Positions 52,639 to 62,246 are shown, counted from the first letter of the stretch. The stretch is DNA of 64,000 nucleotides from Candidatus Saccharimonadota bacterium (GCA_017515205.1 JAFWHN010000001.1:62001-126000), one strand, 5' to 3'. A program made the numbers and translations. Notes: generated by a model from the sequence alone, not told the origin.

Positions 52639-54664
52639 GACGGCAATTATAGCATAAAATCGCCATTACCGCAACTACCACAAGCGCTACAATTACACTA
52701 TAATTCGAAGCCGTTGATGCGCCAGATTCGGTCGACATAGACGCACCAGTCTCTGGTGAGTTAACCGTGCGTGAAGCGATTGCATAATTAGAAAAGCTTG
52801 AAGTCTTAAAGGTTAGAGTTTGCGCCACTGAATCATAAACCGTTGGGATTACTTCGTAGGTTCCGTCATGCTTTTGGTGTACAATCACAATTTCATTACC
52901 ATCTATACCTTCGTCTAGTTGCAACGTAATAGTTGCCTCTTCATTTAAATCTCGAATTCTGTCTTCCCAAGCTTCGTCTGTATTGCCCTTATAGGTAATA
53001 TTATAAAGAGAAATGTCGAGAAAAGTCTTAATCTTAAAATCACCTGCAGCATCTTCGAACCCAGCAATTTCTTTATCACTTAAGTCAATGTCATGTACAT
53101 ACAAACGCGCTGTACCATGATCGAGTGTAGTTTGATTATCACCTAAATCGATTGAACCATCAATCACTAAATCGCTCGTAGTACTTACTTCGTCGCTCAT
53201 CTTAACTACATCAGCATTAAAGTATGCAGCACCTGCTGGCACAGTAAAGGTAAATTCCCCTACGCCATCATCACTCACCGTTAATTCAGCCATATTAACA
53301 TTTAATACCTGATAACCGTAATCAGGAATAATTCGCATTGTTACTCTAGCTCCAGCTGGAACCACCAACGAACCATCGTCATATTCTACGGTAGGATCAG
53401 TGCCATATTCTACATATCTCAGGATGCTCCCAGCGCATTCATCATCTTCGCTCATTTTACAACCCATCCCGCCTACGTCTTCTCGGCTGCTAACTGCCGA
53501 ACAGTTGTCTGTATCAACATTGCAAGAATAGGTCATGTCACCTAAAGTATACGATACGGCCACAAGCTCAATTTTAGAATGCCCGATGTAATTAAAGTTT
53601 GGTATTTTGTTGCCATTTTCGTCTAGCAAATAAATGTAGTTCCCATTTTCATCTCTGAGAATTCGTCCATCTTCACGTGCTACTTCAAATTCCTGCTCAG
53701 GATCCGCTGTCCAAAGGAAGTTACCAATAAATTTATCTTCGTTATTTACTACGCCGAGATTAATTGTGTAAGTATCATCATTTGCTTTTGGCACATTAAG
53801 CCTTATAGTAACCATCTGATTAGCATAATGCTCAAACCAAGCTGCTTCGTCGCTATAGTCAAACGGGAGATTGTACGGTGTATTATTAATAGTAATTGGA
53901 CCATCGAATTTTTGATGCCACAAAGTTGCAAGACCCAAATCTATATATTCATCATCATCTGCACCATTATATCTCCTCACAACCTGGCTACAATTTCCAC
54001 CGTCTACTGCATCTTCATTGCTGGGCAGATACCAACCGCGATCACTATTTGCATTATTAATACCAAAGGAAGCATCTCGATGATTTTCACCACAAATCTT
54101 TACAGTGGCAAGCATATTCCCTTCGCCACCATTATCATTATCATTATGGTCTTCTGAATACGGATTTAGAGAAAGATGGTCATGCTGGACTGTAGTGTCG
54201 TAAGTAATCGTAAAAGTGTACTTGCGATGGGTCCCGTTCCAATCTTCACTTTCACCAGCTTGTTGAACTGCATATTCACCTGCAATACCACCGCCACTAC
54301 GCACGCCAATTTCTTCCTTTTTTTCGTCATTTGGTATATGAAGCTCCAGAGCAATAAAATAGCGGCCGTCATTAGACAAATAGGTATCATTAGCATTCCA
54401 ATCATCGCTGCCAACTTGCATAGATGCTACCCAATCAGCGTTACTGTCTACACTGATACCAAGCTCATAGTCACCAGTACCATGCTGCGTGGCATAAATC
54501 CTTAACATAGGCGAGAAAACTGCCGCAATTAAGGCCAGGACTACACCTAGAACCATTGATTTACCGATAATAGATTTTAAATAATCATTATTACTTGAAG
54601 ATTGTTTTTCATACGATGATTCTTTTTCTAAGTCAATTTTATCATTTAAAAAGTGCTTATGCAA
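52619..54664 (-). CDS. Large surface protein with SPETGA motif and C-terminal anchor
   Basis: About 680 residues, family not named. A hydrophilic start is followed by a signal/anchor helix (about 37-56), then several beta-rich domains. The last outside domain (VHDIDLSDKEIAGF to FKTSSFSNYAIASR) matches a fold often seen just before wall anchors in Gram-positive surface proteins. SPETGA and a Ser/Thr/Ala stretch lead to a transmembrane helix (about 655-673) and CRHDSEQR. Asparagine and aspartate are abundant. The start at 54664 is a TTG in the longest frame and uncertain; the first 35 residues may not be translated. Confidence 0.75.
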   Translation of the reverse strand: MHKHFLNDKIDLEKESSYEKQSSSNNDYLKSIIGKSMVLGVVLALIAAVFSPMLRIYATQHGTGDYELGISVDSNADWVASMQVGSDDWNANDTYLSNDGRYFIALELHIPNDEKKEEIGVRSGGGIAGEYAVQQAGESEDWNGTHRKYTFTITYDTTVQHDHLSLNPYSEDHNDNDNGGEGNMLATVKICGENHRDASFGINNANSDRGWYLPSNEDAVDGGNCSQVVRRYNGADDDEYIDLGLATLWHQKFDGPITINNTPYNLPFDYSDEAAWFEHYANQMVTIRLNVPKANDDTYTINLGVVNNEDKFIGNFLWTADPEQEFEVAREDGRILRDENGNYIYLLDENGNKIPNFNYIGHSKIELVAVSYTLGDMTYSCNVDTDNCSAVSSREDVGGMGCKMSEDDECAGSILRYVEYGTDPTVEYDDGSLVVPAGARVTMRIIPDYGYQVLNVNMAELTVSDDGVGEFTFTVPAGAAYFNADVVKMSDEVSTTSDLVIDGSIDLGDNQTTLDHGTARLYVHDIDLSDKEIAGFEDAAGDFKIKTFLDISLYNITYKGNTDEAWEDRIRDLNEEATITLQLDEGIDGNEIVIVHQKHDGTYEVIPTVYDSVAQTLTFKTSSFSNYAIASRTVNSPETGASMSTESGASTASNYSVIVALVVVAVMAILCYNCRHDSEQR
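52646..52651 (-). promoter_or_regulatory. -10 box of typA within the upstream gene
   Basis: Extended -10 TGCTATAAT, 7 nt before the typA ATG; located in the last codons of the surface-protein gene. Confidence 0.55.
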
Positions 54665-54724
54665 TATGAAAAAACAACCGAATAGTTAATGAATTATTTT
54701 AAAATATGGTATAACAATGTTGAT

Positions 54725-54928
54725 ATGGCTAACCGAAAAAAACGTTTAAATCCTGCTCATACTTATCAACCCAAGCGTTGTTGGGTAGGTGATACGCAAA
54801 AAATTATTTATGATTCTTTAGAAGAAGCGGAATTAGCTGCTAAGGTTGCCGAGCACGATCATCATTCTAGTAAGCTTAAAGCTTACAAATGCCCTTATGC
54901 TGATCATTATCACTTAACTTCAGTTTAA
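54725..54928 (+). CDS. Small Cys/His-rich protein, zinc-ribbon-like end
   Basis: 67 residues from the ATG at 54725, which has TGGTATAAC 9 nt upstream; an in-frame ATG 12 codons earlier lacks start signals. Sequence pattern: RCWVGDTQKIIYDSLEEAELAAKVAEHDH, then KAYKCPYADHYHLTS. The last block resembles the YxCPxCxxWHLT end of small phage and plasmid zinc-ribbon proteins, with one Cys replaced by Asp-His. Possibly a nucleic-acid-binding protein; function unknown. Confidence 0.65.
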   Translation: MANRKKRLNPAHTYQPKRCWVGDTQKIIYDSLEEAELAAKVAEHDHHSSKLKAYKCPYADHYHLTSV

Positions 54929-54936
54929 TAAAAGAT

Positions 54937-56736
54937 TTAGTTCGAGCCTGTATTTGGTGTTTTTGGTATGAGCGACAAATCTGGTGCTCTCATTTTGATA
55001 GTTTCTTTTGGCTCAAGCATGGCTTCAACGCGGCTAGCATTCTTTTCGTTTCTTTGGCTTAAATCTGGCTCTAGGCCAGAATTATTTGTTTCCAAAGCGA
55101 TAATTACTGCTTCGCCACGCACATCTTCGCCCATCGGTACCAGCTTTAATTCATTTTTCGCATTAGGGTCTAATCCAGAAACAGTGATTTCGTTACCGTT
55201 TGTCATCCCAAGAATTGAATCATTTAATAGAACCAACGTCTTGATGCCAGTGCTATTAAATTTAACCGTGATTTTGCTTTCAATTTCTTCTTTTTTGGTA
55301 ACTGTGAGAATCGGTAAAGTCGCTACGCTACTAGTTTCTTCTACACGCGGTAACGTATCGTAACGCTCCATGATATAGTCCGTTAAAAAGCTTAACTCAT
55401 CAAAATTAGTTACCACTTTACCATCGGTCGCAGAAGCTAGCATTTCATAAGTGTGTCCGACAGCATCGCTAGTTATAATATAAAAATTCACAGGATCAAT
55501 TTTTTTACTTAGCGCTACTACTTCATCAAAGCTCATGCCGTCACGGTCGGGTGACAAATAATTTGCATCAGTGAGGACCACTAAAGATTTAGTCGAACCA
55601 TATTTCCATTTCAGACTCGACATTACATGAAAAGATGCAGAGAGTAATGATTCTGGTGTATCACCACCACCATCAGCCTGGATATTATTCAATTCAGTTT
55701 GGATTTTTTCTAATGTACAAGTATTAAAATCACAATGCTGCACTGGCGTATATGGGTCATCTAAGTCACGGTAATCATACAAGGCTACTCGTCCGCCAGA
55801 AGAAAGAGTTTCTTCGGCTAGCCTTAAAGCTTCATTTTTGTATTGCTCTATCATGCCTTCCATTGAACCAGTTGAATCAATCAAAATGGCAGTATCGTGC
55901 GGTGATGAAATGGTATTTTTTATGTCATACGTTTTTGTAATTTTATCAAAGATTACTCGCGAGGCATCTTCATACAAATCATCTGCAATATAACCTAGAT
56001 GATCACTAACGCTTAAACGTGAGCTGCAGAAGATATCACGTTTGTTGCACCATGTGCCGACTTTACCAACTAACGCTTCTGGCTCATATGGGATATACGC
56101 TCCAAGTAGTCCAATATACGCCTGACAATCTGGGACATATTTGCGATAATCAGACAAATTATCGCCTCGACAGGCTGCTGGCATTAGCCCTTCCCCTTCC
56201 GGTAAGTAAATTTTAGGGTCTCCAAAAGTTGCGGCGTAGATGATTTTATTTGCGTTTAATTTTTCCAGCGATTTTGATACCACCATAGCACCCTGTGAAT
56301 ACCCGCCCAACACATATCTAGTGTTTGGACAACTGCTGGAGTTCACAAGGTTACTTAGACTGTCTACACCAGCATTGACGCTGTCACCAAATTCATAGGC
56401 TTCACCTGCCCCAAACAATGCTCCCACCGTAGTGCTAAGTTTATCTAGTCCAATTGCAACTGCGGGATAATCTAAGTCAATGAACTCATATTTTAAGTCA
56501 GTGGTTTTTAATTTAGTTTCGATAGTGTTTTTATATTCTAGATAGTTTTTATCGCTCCACCTTTCCCCACCCGATCCCCTCGCAAATACTACTCTAAGGT
56601 CTGGACAGCTAACGGCTTCAACTACAACTCGTGGTATGTTTATGCTAGACAAAAGCGCTAGCGTAACCGCAAAATAGCGAATTTTAATATGATAATTTTG
56701 CCCACCCGAATTTTTAATTCGGATTTTTCCTCGCAT
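54937..56736 (-). CDS. Secreted cutinase-like hydrolase fused to a VWA domain
   Basis: 599 residues. After a signal peptide (about 19-42) comes a cutinase-family alpha/beta-hydrolase (44-255): nucleophile Ser148 in LGGYSQGAMV, and Asp233 and His246 in CNKRDIFC and SDHLGYI, with cysteines placed for disulfides. A von Willebrand A domain follows (about 280-465) with the MIDAS motif DSTGS at 287-291. A small beta domain and a linker end in PKTPNTGSN with no membrane helix after it. TAGGAG lies 4 nt before the ATG. Cutinases hydrolyse lipid esters; in a possible epibiont of mycolate-bearing Actinobacteria this could be a host-surface effector (inference). Confidence 0.9.
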   Translation of the reverse strand: MRGKIRIKNSGGQNYHIKIRYFAVTLALLSSINIPRVVVEAVSCPDLRVVFARGSGGERWSDKNYLEYKNTIETKLKTTDLKYEFIDLDYPAVAIGLDKLSTTVGALFGAGEAYEFGDSVNAGVDSLSNLVNSSSCPNTRYVLGGYSQGAMVVSKSLEKLNANKIIYAATFGDPKIYLPEGEGLMPAACRGDNLSDYRKYVPDCQAYIGLLGAYIPYEPEALVGKVGTWCNKRDIFCSSRLSVSDHLGYIADDLYEDASRVIFDKITKTYDIKNTISSPHDTAILIDSTGSMEGMIEQYKNEALRLAEETLSSGGRVALYDYRDLDDPYTPVQHCDFNTCTLEKIQTELNNIQADGGGDTPESLLSASFHVMSSLKWKYGSTKSLVVLTDANYLSPDRDGMSFDEVVALSKKIDPVNFYIITSDAVGHTYEMLASATDGKVVTNFDELSFLTDYIMERYDTLPRVEETSSVATLPILTVTKKEEIESKITVKFNSTGIKTLVLLNDSILGMTNGNEITVSGLDPNAKNELKLVPMGEDVRGEAVIIALETNNSGLEPDLSQRNEKNASRVEAMLEPKETIKMRAPDLSLIPKTPNTGSN

Positions 56737-56812
56737 ATTTCTCCTATTTTTAATAACGTGAGATTATAGGCATAGGTTAATATATTATTCAACCCCCCAC
56801 GTTTGCTTATGG

Positions 56813-56818
56813 TATAAT
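56813..56818 (+). promoter_or_regulatory. -10 box of the dCMP deaminase gene, leaderless type
   Basis: Extended -10 TGGTATAAT, 6 nt, then the ATG at 56825. Confidence 0.65.
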
Positions 56819-56824
56819 AGCAAC

Positions 56825-57370
56825 ATGAGTACACAGAAAGATTGGGACGCATACTTCATGAGTATCGCCGAAGCAGTAGCACAAAAATCTAAAGATCCTT
56901 CATCCAAAATGGGGTGCGTGGTTGTAGATAAAAACAAACGCATTATTGCGACCGGTTACAATGGTTTGATTCAAGGAGCCGATGAAACTAAAATGACACT
57001 TTCTGAACGTCCGATGAAATACTACTTTGCTATTCACTCTGAAATGAATGCCGTGTTATTTGCGCATCAAGATTTGACTGGATGTACGATTTATAATCGT
57101 GTTGCTACTTGCGAAAATTGTCTTAAGTATTGTTTACAAGCTGGCATTAAACGTTTTGTTTACAAAGATTTACGTGTGCATTCGCATTCTACTGATCCAA
57201 GTAAGTCTATGACCAATATCGAAACCGATGAAGCCGTGATTCGTCTGCTTGCTTCGATGCCAGAAATCGAAACTCTAAACCTCACTAACGGCAAAACTTA
57301 CACCCAAGATATTCTAGATTCTTACGACAAGGATTCTGCTGAATATCAAAGACTTTCCAAATGGGTCTAA
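56825..57370 (+). CDS. Deoxycytidylate deaminase family protein
   Basis: 181 residues of the zinc-dependent cytidine/dCMP deaminase fold: DPSSKMGCVVVDKNKRIIATGYNG, zinc and proton-shuttle motif IHSEMNAVLFA (HxE) and TCENCLKYCLQAGI (the PCxxC equivalent, with T before C). It converts dCMP to dUMP for thymidylate synthesis. It lies back to back with ung (stops adjacent) and close to tmk, so three dUMP/dTMP-linked genes cluster here. Confidence 0.9.
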   Translation: MSTQKDWDAYFMSIAEAVAQKSKDPSSKMGCVVVDKNKRIIATGYNGLIQGADETKMTLSERPMKYYFAIHSEMNAVLFAHQDLTGCTIYNRVATCENCLKYCLQAGIKRFVYKDLRVHSHSTDPSKSMTNIETDEAVIRLLASMPEIETLNLTNGKTYTQDILDSYDKDSAEYQRLSKWV

Positions 57371-58018
57371 TTACCACTCAATTGGTTTCATATCGTGTTC
57401 GACTAAAAACTGATTGCATTTCGAAAAAGGTTTGCTACCAAAAAATCCGTTAAAAGCTGACAGCGGCGAAGGGTGTGCCGATTCTAAGACTAAGTGTTTG
57501 GAAGTATCAATTAATGCCTTCTTATTGCGTGCATCTCTACCCCACAGAATAAATACTAAATGTGGCCTAGTTTGAATTAGGTATTCAATCGTCGCCGTCG
57601 TAAAAGTTTCCCAACCTTTGCCACTATGCGATTTGGGCCGGTGCGCTTCCACAGTAAGCACGGTGTTTAAAAGTAGTACGCCTTGTTTTTGCCAATTCGC
57701 TAAACTCCCGCGCGGATTTACATGATGCCCTATGTCGTCATCGATTTCTTTATAAATATTGATTAGTGACGGCGGGATCGGCTGTGAATTTGGTACGGAA
57801 AAAGCCAACCCTTCCGCTGCTCCCGGCGTGTGATACGGATCCTGGCCTAAAATTACTACCTTTACATCATTCAAATCTGTAGCAAAAGCACGAAAAACCA
57901 AACCTTTAGGCGGAAAAATCGTTTTATGCTCATATTCTTCGTGCAAAAACGCCGCTAGCTCCTTAAAATACGGCTTTTCAAACTCTGCTTTTAGAAACGG
58001 CTTCCAACTCTCATGCAT
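57371..58018 (-). CDS. ung: Uracil-DNA glycosylase
   Basis: 215 residues of family 1 UDG: catalytic water-activating aspartate in VVILGQDPYHTPG, GLAFSVP, VLLLNTVLTVE, and the minor-groove loop HPSPLSAFNGFFGSKPFS. The length is normal. Start leaderless: TATAAT (58025-58030) 6 nt before the ATG. It is divergent from tmk with the two -10 boxes 21 nt apart. Confidence 0.96.
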   Translation of the reverse strand: MHESWKPFLKAEFEKPYFKELAAFLHEEYEHKTIFPPKGLVFRAFATDLNDVKVVILGQDPYHTPGAAEGLAFSVPNSQPIPPSLINIYKEIDDDIGHHVNPRGSLANWQKQGVLLLNTVLTVEAHRPKSHSGKGWETFTTATIEYLIQTRPHLVFILWGRDARNKKALIDTSKHLVLESAHPSPLSAFNGFFGSKPFSKCNQFLVEHDMKPIEW

Positions 58019-58024
58019 ACAATT

Positions 58025-58057
58025 ATTATATACCCTTTAAAATATCTGCGCTATAAT
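58025..58057. promoter_or_regulatory. Divergent leaderless promoters of ung and tmk
   Basis: Minus-strand TATAAT at 58025-58030 serves ung and plus-strand TATAAT at 58052-58057 serves tmk. Each ends 6 nt before its ATG. Confidence 0.65.
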
Positions 58058-58063
58058 TATAGT

Positions 58064-58669
58064 ATGTATATAGTGATTGAAGGGCAGGATGGTACTGGTA
58101 AATCCACTCAGGTGGAGCTTTTAAAAAAATACTTTGAAAAGCAAGGTAAAAAAGTCGTGATGATGGAAGAGCCAGACGGTGATTTACCGCAAGCGCATGA
58201 TCTCCACGATATGATTCTCACGCGTGGTTACAATCTAGAACCACTCACGAATGTTTTATTATTCACAGCAGCCCGCGTTGAGCTATGGAAAAAAATTGCC
58301 GAGCCAGTTTTGAAGCAGGGTGGCGTGGTGATTTCCGCTCGCAACTATTGGTCTACTCTAGCTTATCAAGGTTACGGTGAGGGTATTTCGCGCAGCAAAA
58401 TTATTAGGATTACTAAAGATCTATTGCCAGAAAAATATTTCAAACCGGATTACGGTTTTATTCTTACGGTATCAGATGAAGAAAGATACAAGCGTCAAAA
58501 AAATCGTGGTAAAGCCACCGAAACCTTTGAAAAAAAACCGAGCGATTTCCAGGAGCGTGTGGACCATGCCTATCCCAAAATCGCCAAAGAGTTTAGCCTA
58601 CATCTAATTGATGCTTCCGGCACCATTGAAGAGATTTTTGCAGAAATCACTTCCATAATCAAAGAATAG
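58064..58669 (+). CDS. tmk: Thymidylate kinase
   Basis: 201 residues from the ATG at 58064, set by the leaderless -10 box. The P-loop IEGQDGTGKST and the base-binding region SARNYWSTLAYQGYG (in place of DRYxxSxxAYQG) are followed by a lid with RQKNRGKATETFE. It phosphorylates dTMP. The altered DRY motif (ARN) is worth noting but the rest fits Tmk well. Confidence 0.9.
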   Translation: MYIVIEGQDGTGKSTQVELLKKYFEKQGKKVVMMEEPDGDLPQAHDLHDMILTRGYNLEPLTNVLLFTAARVELWKKIAEPVLKQGGVVISARNYWSTLAYQGYGEGISRSKIIRITKDLLPEKYFKPDYGFILTVSDEERYKRQKNRGKATETFEKKPSDFQERVDHAYPKIAKEFSLHLIDASGTIEEIFAEITSIIKE

Positions 58670-58674
58670 ATTTT

Positions 58675-58717
58675 GGCGGGTGACGTACTTTAGGAAAAAA
58701 GTCCGGCAGGACCCGCC
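58675..58717. terminator. Long hairpin between tmk and the ABC exporter genes
   Basis: GGCGGGT (58675-58681) pairs with ACCCGCC (58711-58717). Inside, on the minus strand, GTCC, TGCC, GGAC is followed by six T. It is probably a terminator for the convergent genes; the outer arms are longer than needed. Confidence 0.5.
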
Positions 58718-58721
58718 ATGA

Positions 58722-60482
58722 CTATTCACTGAATTGTGAGTTGTACAGTTCCGCGTAAAACCCATTCAATTTGAGCAGCTCTTCGTGCGTACCTTGTTCT
58801 ACGATATTCCCGTCCCGCATCACCAGGATTAAATCCGAATTTCGAATGGTCGAAAGTCGGTGTGCAATCACAAACGACGTACGGCCTAAAGTTAGTTTTT
58901 CAAATGAATCTTGAATTAACTGCTCGGTCCGCGTATCCACATTTGAAGTTGCCTCGTCCAAAATCATCATCGGCGGATTAGCTACCATTGCTCGCGCAAT
59001 CGTGAGGAGCTGTTTTTCACCAGCCGAGATATTATCCGAGTCTTCCGATATTTCTGAATGGTAAGCCTTTGGTAAAGCTTCAATAATATGGTTCACGTTT
59101 GAAGCTTTTGCTGCGCGTTTAATATCATCCAGCGAAGCTAATAAATTGCCGTATTTTAAATTATCTTCCACTGTACCATTGAAGAGCCAAGTATCCTGCA
59201 GCACCATACCAAACATTTGCCTCACATCAGATCGTTTCATTTCACTCGTCGGCACGCCATCCACCGTAATGTACCCACTGGTTGGTTCATAAAAGCGCAT
59301 CAAAAGATTAATCATTGTAGTTTTTCCGGCACCAGTTGGTCCTACAATTGCTACCTTCATGCCAGGTGTAATCTTAGCTGAAAAGTTCTTGATTACTGGT
59401 CGTCCTTCAATATAGCTAAAGCTCACATTATGAAATTCTACTTCGCCTCGAACTCTATCGACAGCCTTAGCTGGATTTTTATCCGGTTCCTCTTCCGGCT
59501 CATTCAAGAACTCAAAAATTCGTTCTGAAGCCGCGAGCAGTGCTTGTAAAGTAGAAGTAGTCGAAGCAATTTCCGTAATTGGGCGGTTAAACTGCGAAAC
59601 GTATTGGATGAAAGCCTGAATATTGCCGATGCTAATTCGTCCTTCAATCACAAACACCCCACCTAACGCGCAAACTGCCACGTAGCCTAAATTAGTGAAG
59701 ATATGAGTCACTGGAAATGACAATGATGAAAAAATTTGCGCACGTCTGGATACTTTTGTTAATTTATCATTCACTTTAGTAAACTCATCTAAAGCATCAT
59801 CCTCATAGGAGTTCGACTTAATCACAATTTCACCAGAATAATCCTCTTCAACCTCACTGTTTAAAACACCTAACGTACTCTGTTGCTCACGGAAATACTT
59901 TTGGGCGTATCGCATAATTTGACCCACTACGAAAACCGAAACTGGTACCACAATAAAAGAAATCAACGAAAGCGGCACGCTAATAGTTAGCATCAATACC
60001 ATTACGCCAACCAGTATCGTAATAGACATTGATACATCTGCGATTTCCTGTGACATAGATGTGGTTAAAACATCTACATCATTAGACATTCTAGACAGAG
60101 TGTCTCCATATTGATGTTTGTCGAAATATGCGATTGGCAGTTTGAAAATTTTATCTAGTATTTTTTCACGTACTTCTTTGGTGTATTTGGCCGAAACTAC
60201 AGCCAGGATAAATGCCTGCCCATAATTTAAGGCAGCAGAAGTGAGAAATAATATTATAACTAGAATAGCTTTTCCACCTAAAGCCGACCAATCTATGTTA
60301 GGGTAGGTGTTTACCGCAATCGTGGTCATATCACCTAATATTTTCGGGATAAATAGCCCAAATAAAGCTGAGCCAACAGTCAAAAGAATTGCAACTATGA
60401 TTGAAAATCTATGCCCTTTTAGTGACTTCAAAAACATTTTGAACGAGGCAAACATACTTTTTTTGTTTGGCTGATTAGTCAT
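58722..60482 (-). CDS. ABC exporter half-transporter, subunit 2 (canonical Walker B)
   Basis: The start is at MTNQPNKKS (60482), because GGGAGG lies 7 nt before it. A six-helix exporter domain is followed by an ATPase domain: Walker A GPTGAGKTT, Walker B ILDEATSNVD with the catalytic E, H-loop VIAHRLSTI, but signature ISAGEKQLL instead of LSGGQ. The start overlaps the upstream half-transporter by 8 nt. The asymmetry complements that partner, as in heterodimeric exporters of the TM287/288 or BmrCD type. Substrate (drug, lipid or peptide) not readable. Confidence 0.92.
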   Translation of the reverse strand: MTNQPNKKSMFASFKMFLKSLKGHRFSIIVAILLTVGSALFGLFIPKILGDMTTIAVNTYPNIDWSALGGKAILVIILFLTSAALNYGQAFILAVVSAKYTKEVREKILDKIFKLPIAYFDKHQYGDTLSRMSNDVDVLTTSMSQEIADVSMSITILVGVMVLMLTISVPLSLISFIVVPVSVFVVGQIMRYAQKYFREQQSTLGVLNSEVEEDYSGEIVIKSNSYEDDALDEFTKVNDKLTKVSRRAQIFSSLSFPVTHIFTNLGYVAVCALGGVFVIEGRISIGNIQAFIQYVSQFNRPITEIASTTSTLQALLAASERIFEFLNEPEEEPDKNPAKAVDRVRGEVEFHNVSFSYIEGRPVIKNFSAKITPGMKVAIVGPTGAGKTTMINLLMRFYEPTSGYITVDGVPTSEMKRSDVRQMFGMVLQDTWLFNGTVEDNLKYGNLLASLDDIKRAAKASNVNHIIEALPKAYHSEISEDSDNISAGEKQLLTIARAMVANPPMMILDEATSNVDTRTEQLIQDSFEKLTLGRTSFVIAHRLSTIRNSDLILVMRDGNIVEQGTHEELLKLNGFYAELYNSQFSE

Positions 60483-62238
60483 ATTTAGCCCTCCCAGCCA
60501 TCGCAACTTCTTTTTTGAATTCTGCTTCGGAAAGCTGTGATTTAACTATTTCCTGATAGACCTGACATTTTTTCAATAATTCGAAATGCTTCCCCTTCCC
60601 TACCACCTTACCATTATCAAGCACGATGATTTGGTCGGCGTCTTTTATGGTACTCACCCTTTGCGCTACAATTAAAGTAACCGTATCATTAGTCACTTCT
60701 TTCAACGCTTCTCTAAGTCTTGCATCGGTCCGCATATCCAAAGCTGAAAAAGCATCATCGAAAATAAAGATGTCTGGGTTTTTACAGATTGCCCGAGCAA
60801 TTGATAGACGCTGTTTTTGCCCACCAGAGACATTAGTCCCACCCTGTGCAACGTGGGAATTATATTTATCGGGCAGTTTTTCAATAAAGTTTTCTGCTTG
60901 CGCGATACGTGCTGCTTTTTTCATTTGCTCATCCGAAGCATTAGGTACCCCAAATTTAATATTAGACCTCACCGTTCCAGCAAACAACATGCCACGTTGC
61001 GGTACAAAACCAATTTTTGCGATTAAATCTTCTTTAGCATAATTCTCTACCGGCAAACCGTTTACTAAGACTTTTCCGCCAGTTGCTTCGTAAAACCTTG
61101 GTACTAAATTAATTAATGTAGATTTACCAGAACCAGTTGAACCAATAAAAGCTGTCGTCTCACCCGCCACGGCCTTAAATGAAACATTATCAAGAATTTT
61201 TTCTTCTGCTTCCGGATAAATAAAATCGACATTTTTAAATTCTACTGAAGCAGTTTTTTCTGGCATGCCAGAAGTTTTCTCGCGCCAACGAATTCGCATT
61301 GGTTTTTTAAGTACCTCATTAATTCTATGTGCTGATACGTTGGCACGCGGTAACATCACGAATAACATCGACATCATCAAAAACGACATCATAACGAAAG
61401 TGACATATTGTGCAAACGCCGTCATATTACCGAGATATGCAAAATCTTTAGACAAAAGTGAAATTCCTACCCACGAACAAAGTAGCGTCGTGCCATTGAA
61501 GATAATATTAATCAAAGGATTCTGCAGTTCCAAAATACGATCAATAAAAATTAATAGTCTAGTGAGTTTGTCATTAGCTTTTTTAAATTTAGTTTTTTCC
61601 AGGTTTTCGTTATCAAAAGCTCGTACCACTTTTAGACCAGTCAAATTTTCGCGCGTAATAAGTGTAATTTTATCAATTAAATTTTGGAATACTTTAAACT
61701 TTGGCATCACAATTGAAATGATTGTGATGGCTGAACCCAAAATTGCTGCCGCACCTACCAAGATGATCCAACTCATATCCGGTGCCGTTTGAATTGCCAT
61801 TATGATCGATATTACCAAAAACAGCGGTGCTCTCAGCATGATCAAAAAAATCATGATCATTACATTTTGTACTTGGTTTACATCATTTGTGGTGCGAGTT
61901 AAAAGTGAGGCAGTGCTGAAGCTCTTTAGATCAAGCAAATTAAAATTAATCACCTTAGTAAAAATCGCGGTACGAACATCACGCGCAAAATTCGTACCCA
62001 CTCTAGCAGCGAAATAACTAGATACTAACGAGCCGAGTGCGGAAATTACCGTAAGGCCAATCATTTTGAGACCAGTCATCCAAATATAATTAGTATCGCC
62101 GGTCACAATACCATTATTAATAATATCTGCCATTAGAGCTGGTAATCTTAAAGTAGTATAAACTTGCAAACCAGTTGCTAGAAGTAAAATAATCACCTGC
62201 CACCAATATGGCTTCAAAAAACGGAATAGCTTAAACAT
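60475..62238 (-). CDS. ABC exporter half-transporter, subunit 1 (degenerate site)
   Basis: 587 residues, six transmembrane helices plus an ATPase domain. Walker A GSTGSGKST and signature VSGGQKQRL are canonical. Walker B reads IFDDAFSALD (D for the catalytic E) and the H-loop is IVAQRV (Q for H). These are the changes of the degenerate site in heterodimeric exporters. First gene of the pair; TATAAT 8 nt before the ATG (62247-62252). Confidence 0.92.
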   Translation of the reverse strand: MFKLFRFLKPYWWQVIILLLATGLQVYTTLRLPALMADIINNGIVTGDTNYIWMTGLKMIGLTVISALGSLVSSYFAARVGTNFARDVRTAIFTKVINFNLLDLKSFSTASLLTRTTNDVNQVQNVMIMIFLIMLRAPLFLVISIIMAIQTAPDMSWIILVGAAAILGSAITIISIVMPKFKVFQNLIDKITLITRENLTGLKVVRAFDNENLEKTKFKKANDKLTRLLIFIDRILELQNPLINIIFNGTTLLCSWVGISLLSKDFAYLGNMTAFAQYVTFVMMSFLMMSMLFVMLPRANVSAHRINEVLKKPMRIRWREKTSGMPEKTASVEFKNVDFIYPEAEEKILDNVSFKAVAGETTAFIGSTGSGKSTLINLVPRFYEATGGKVLVNGLPVENYAKEDLIAKIGFVPQRGMLFAGTVRSNIKFGVPNASDEQMKKAARIAQAENFIEKLPDKYNSHVAQGGTNVSGGQKQRLSIARAICKNPDIFIFDDAFSALDMRTDARLREALKEVTNDTVTLIVAQRVSTIKDADQIIVLDNGKVVGKGKHFELLKKCQVYQEIVKSQLSEAEFKKEVAMAGRAKYD

Positions 62239-62246
62239 ATATATTA

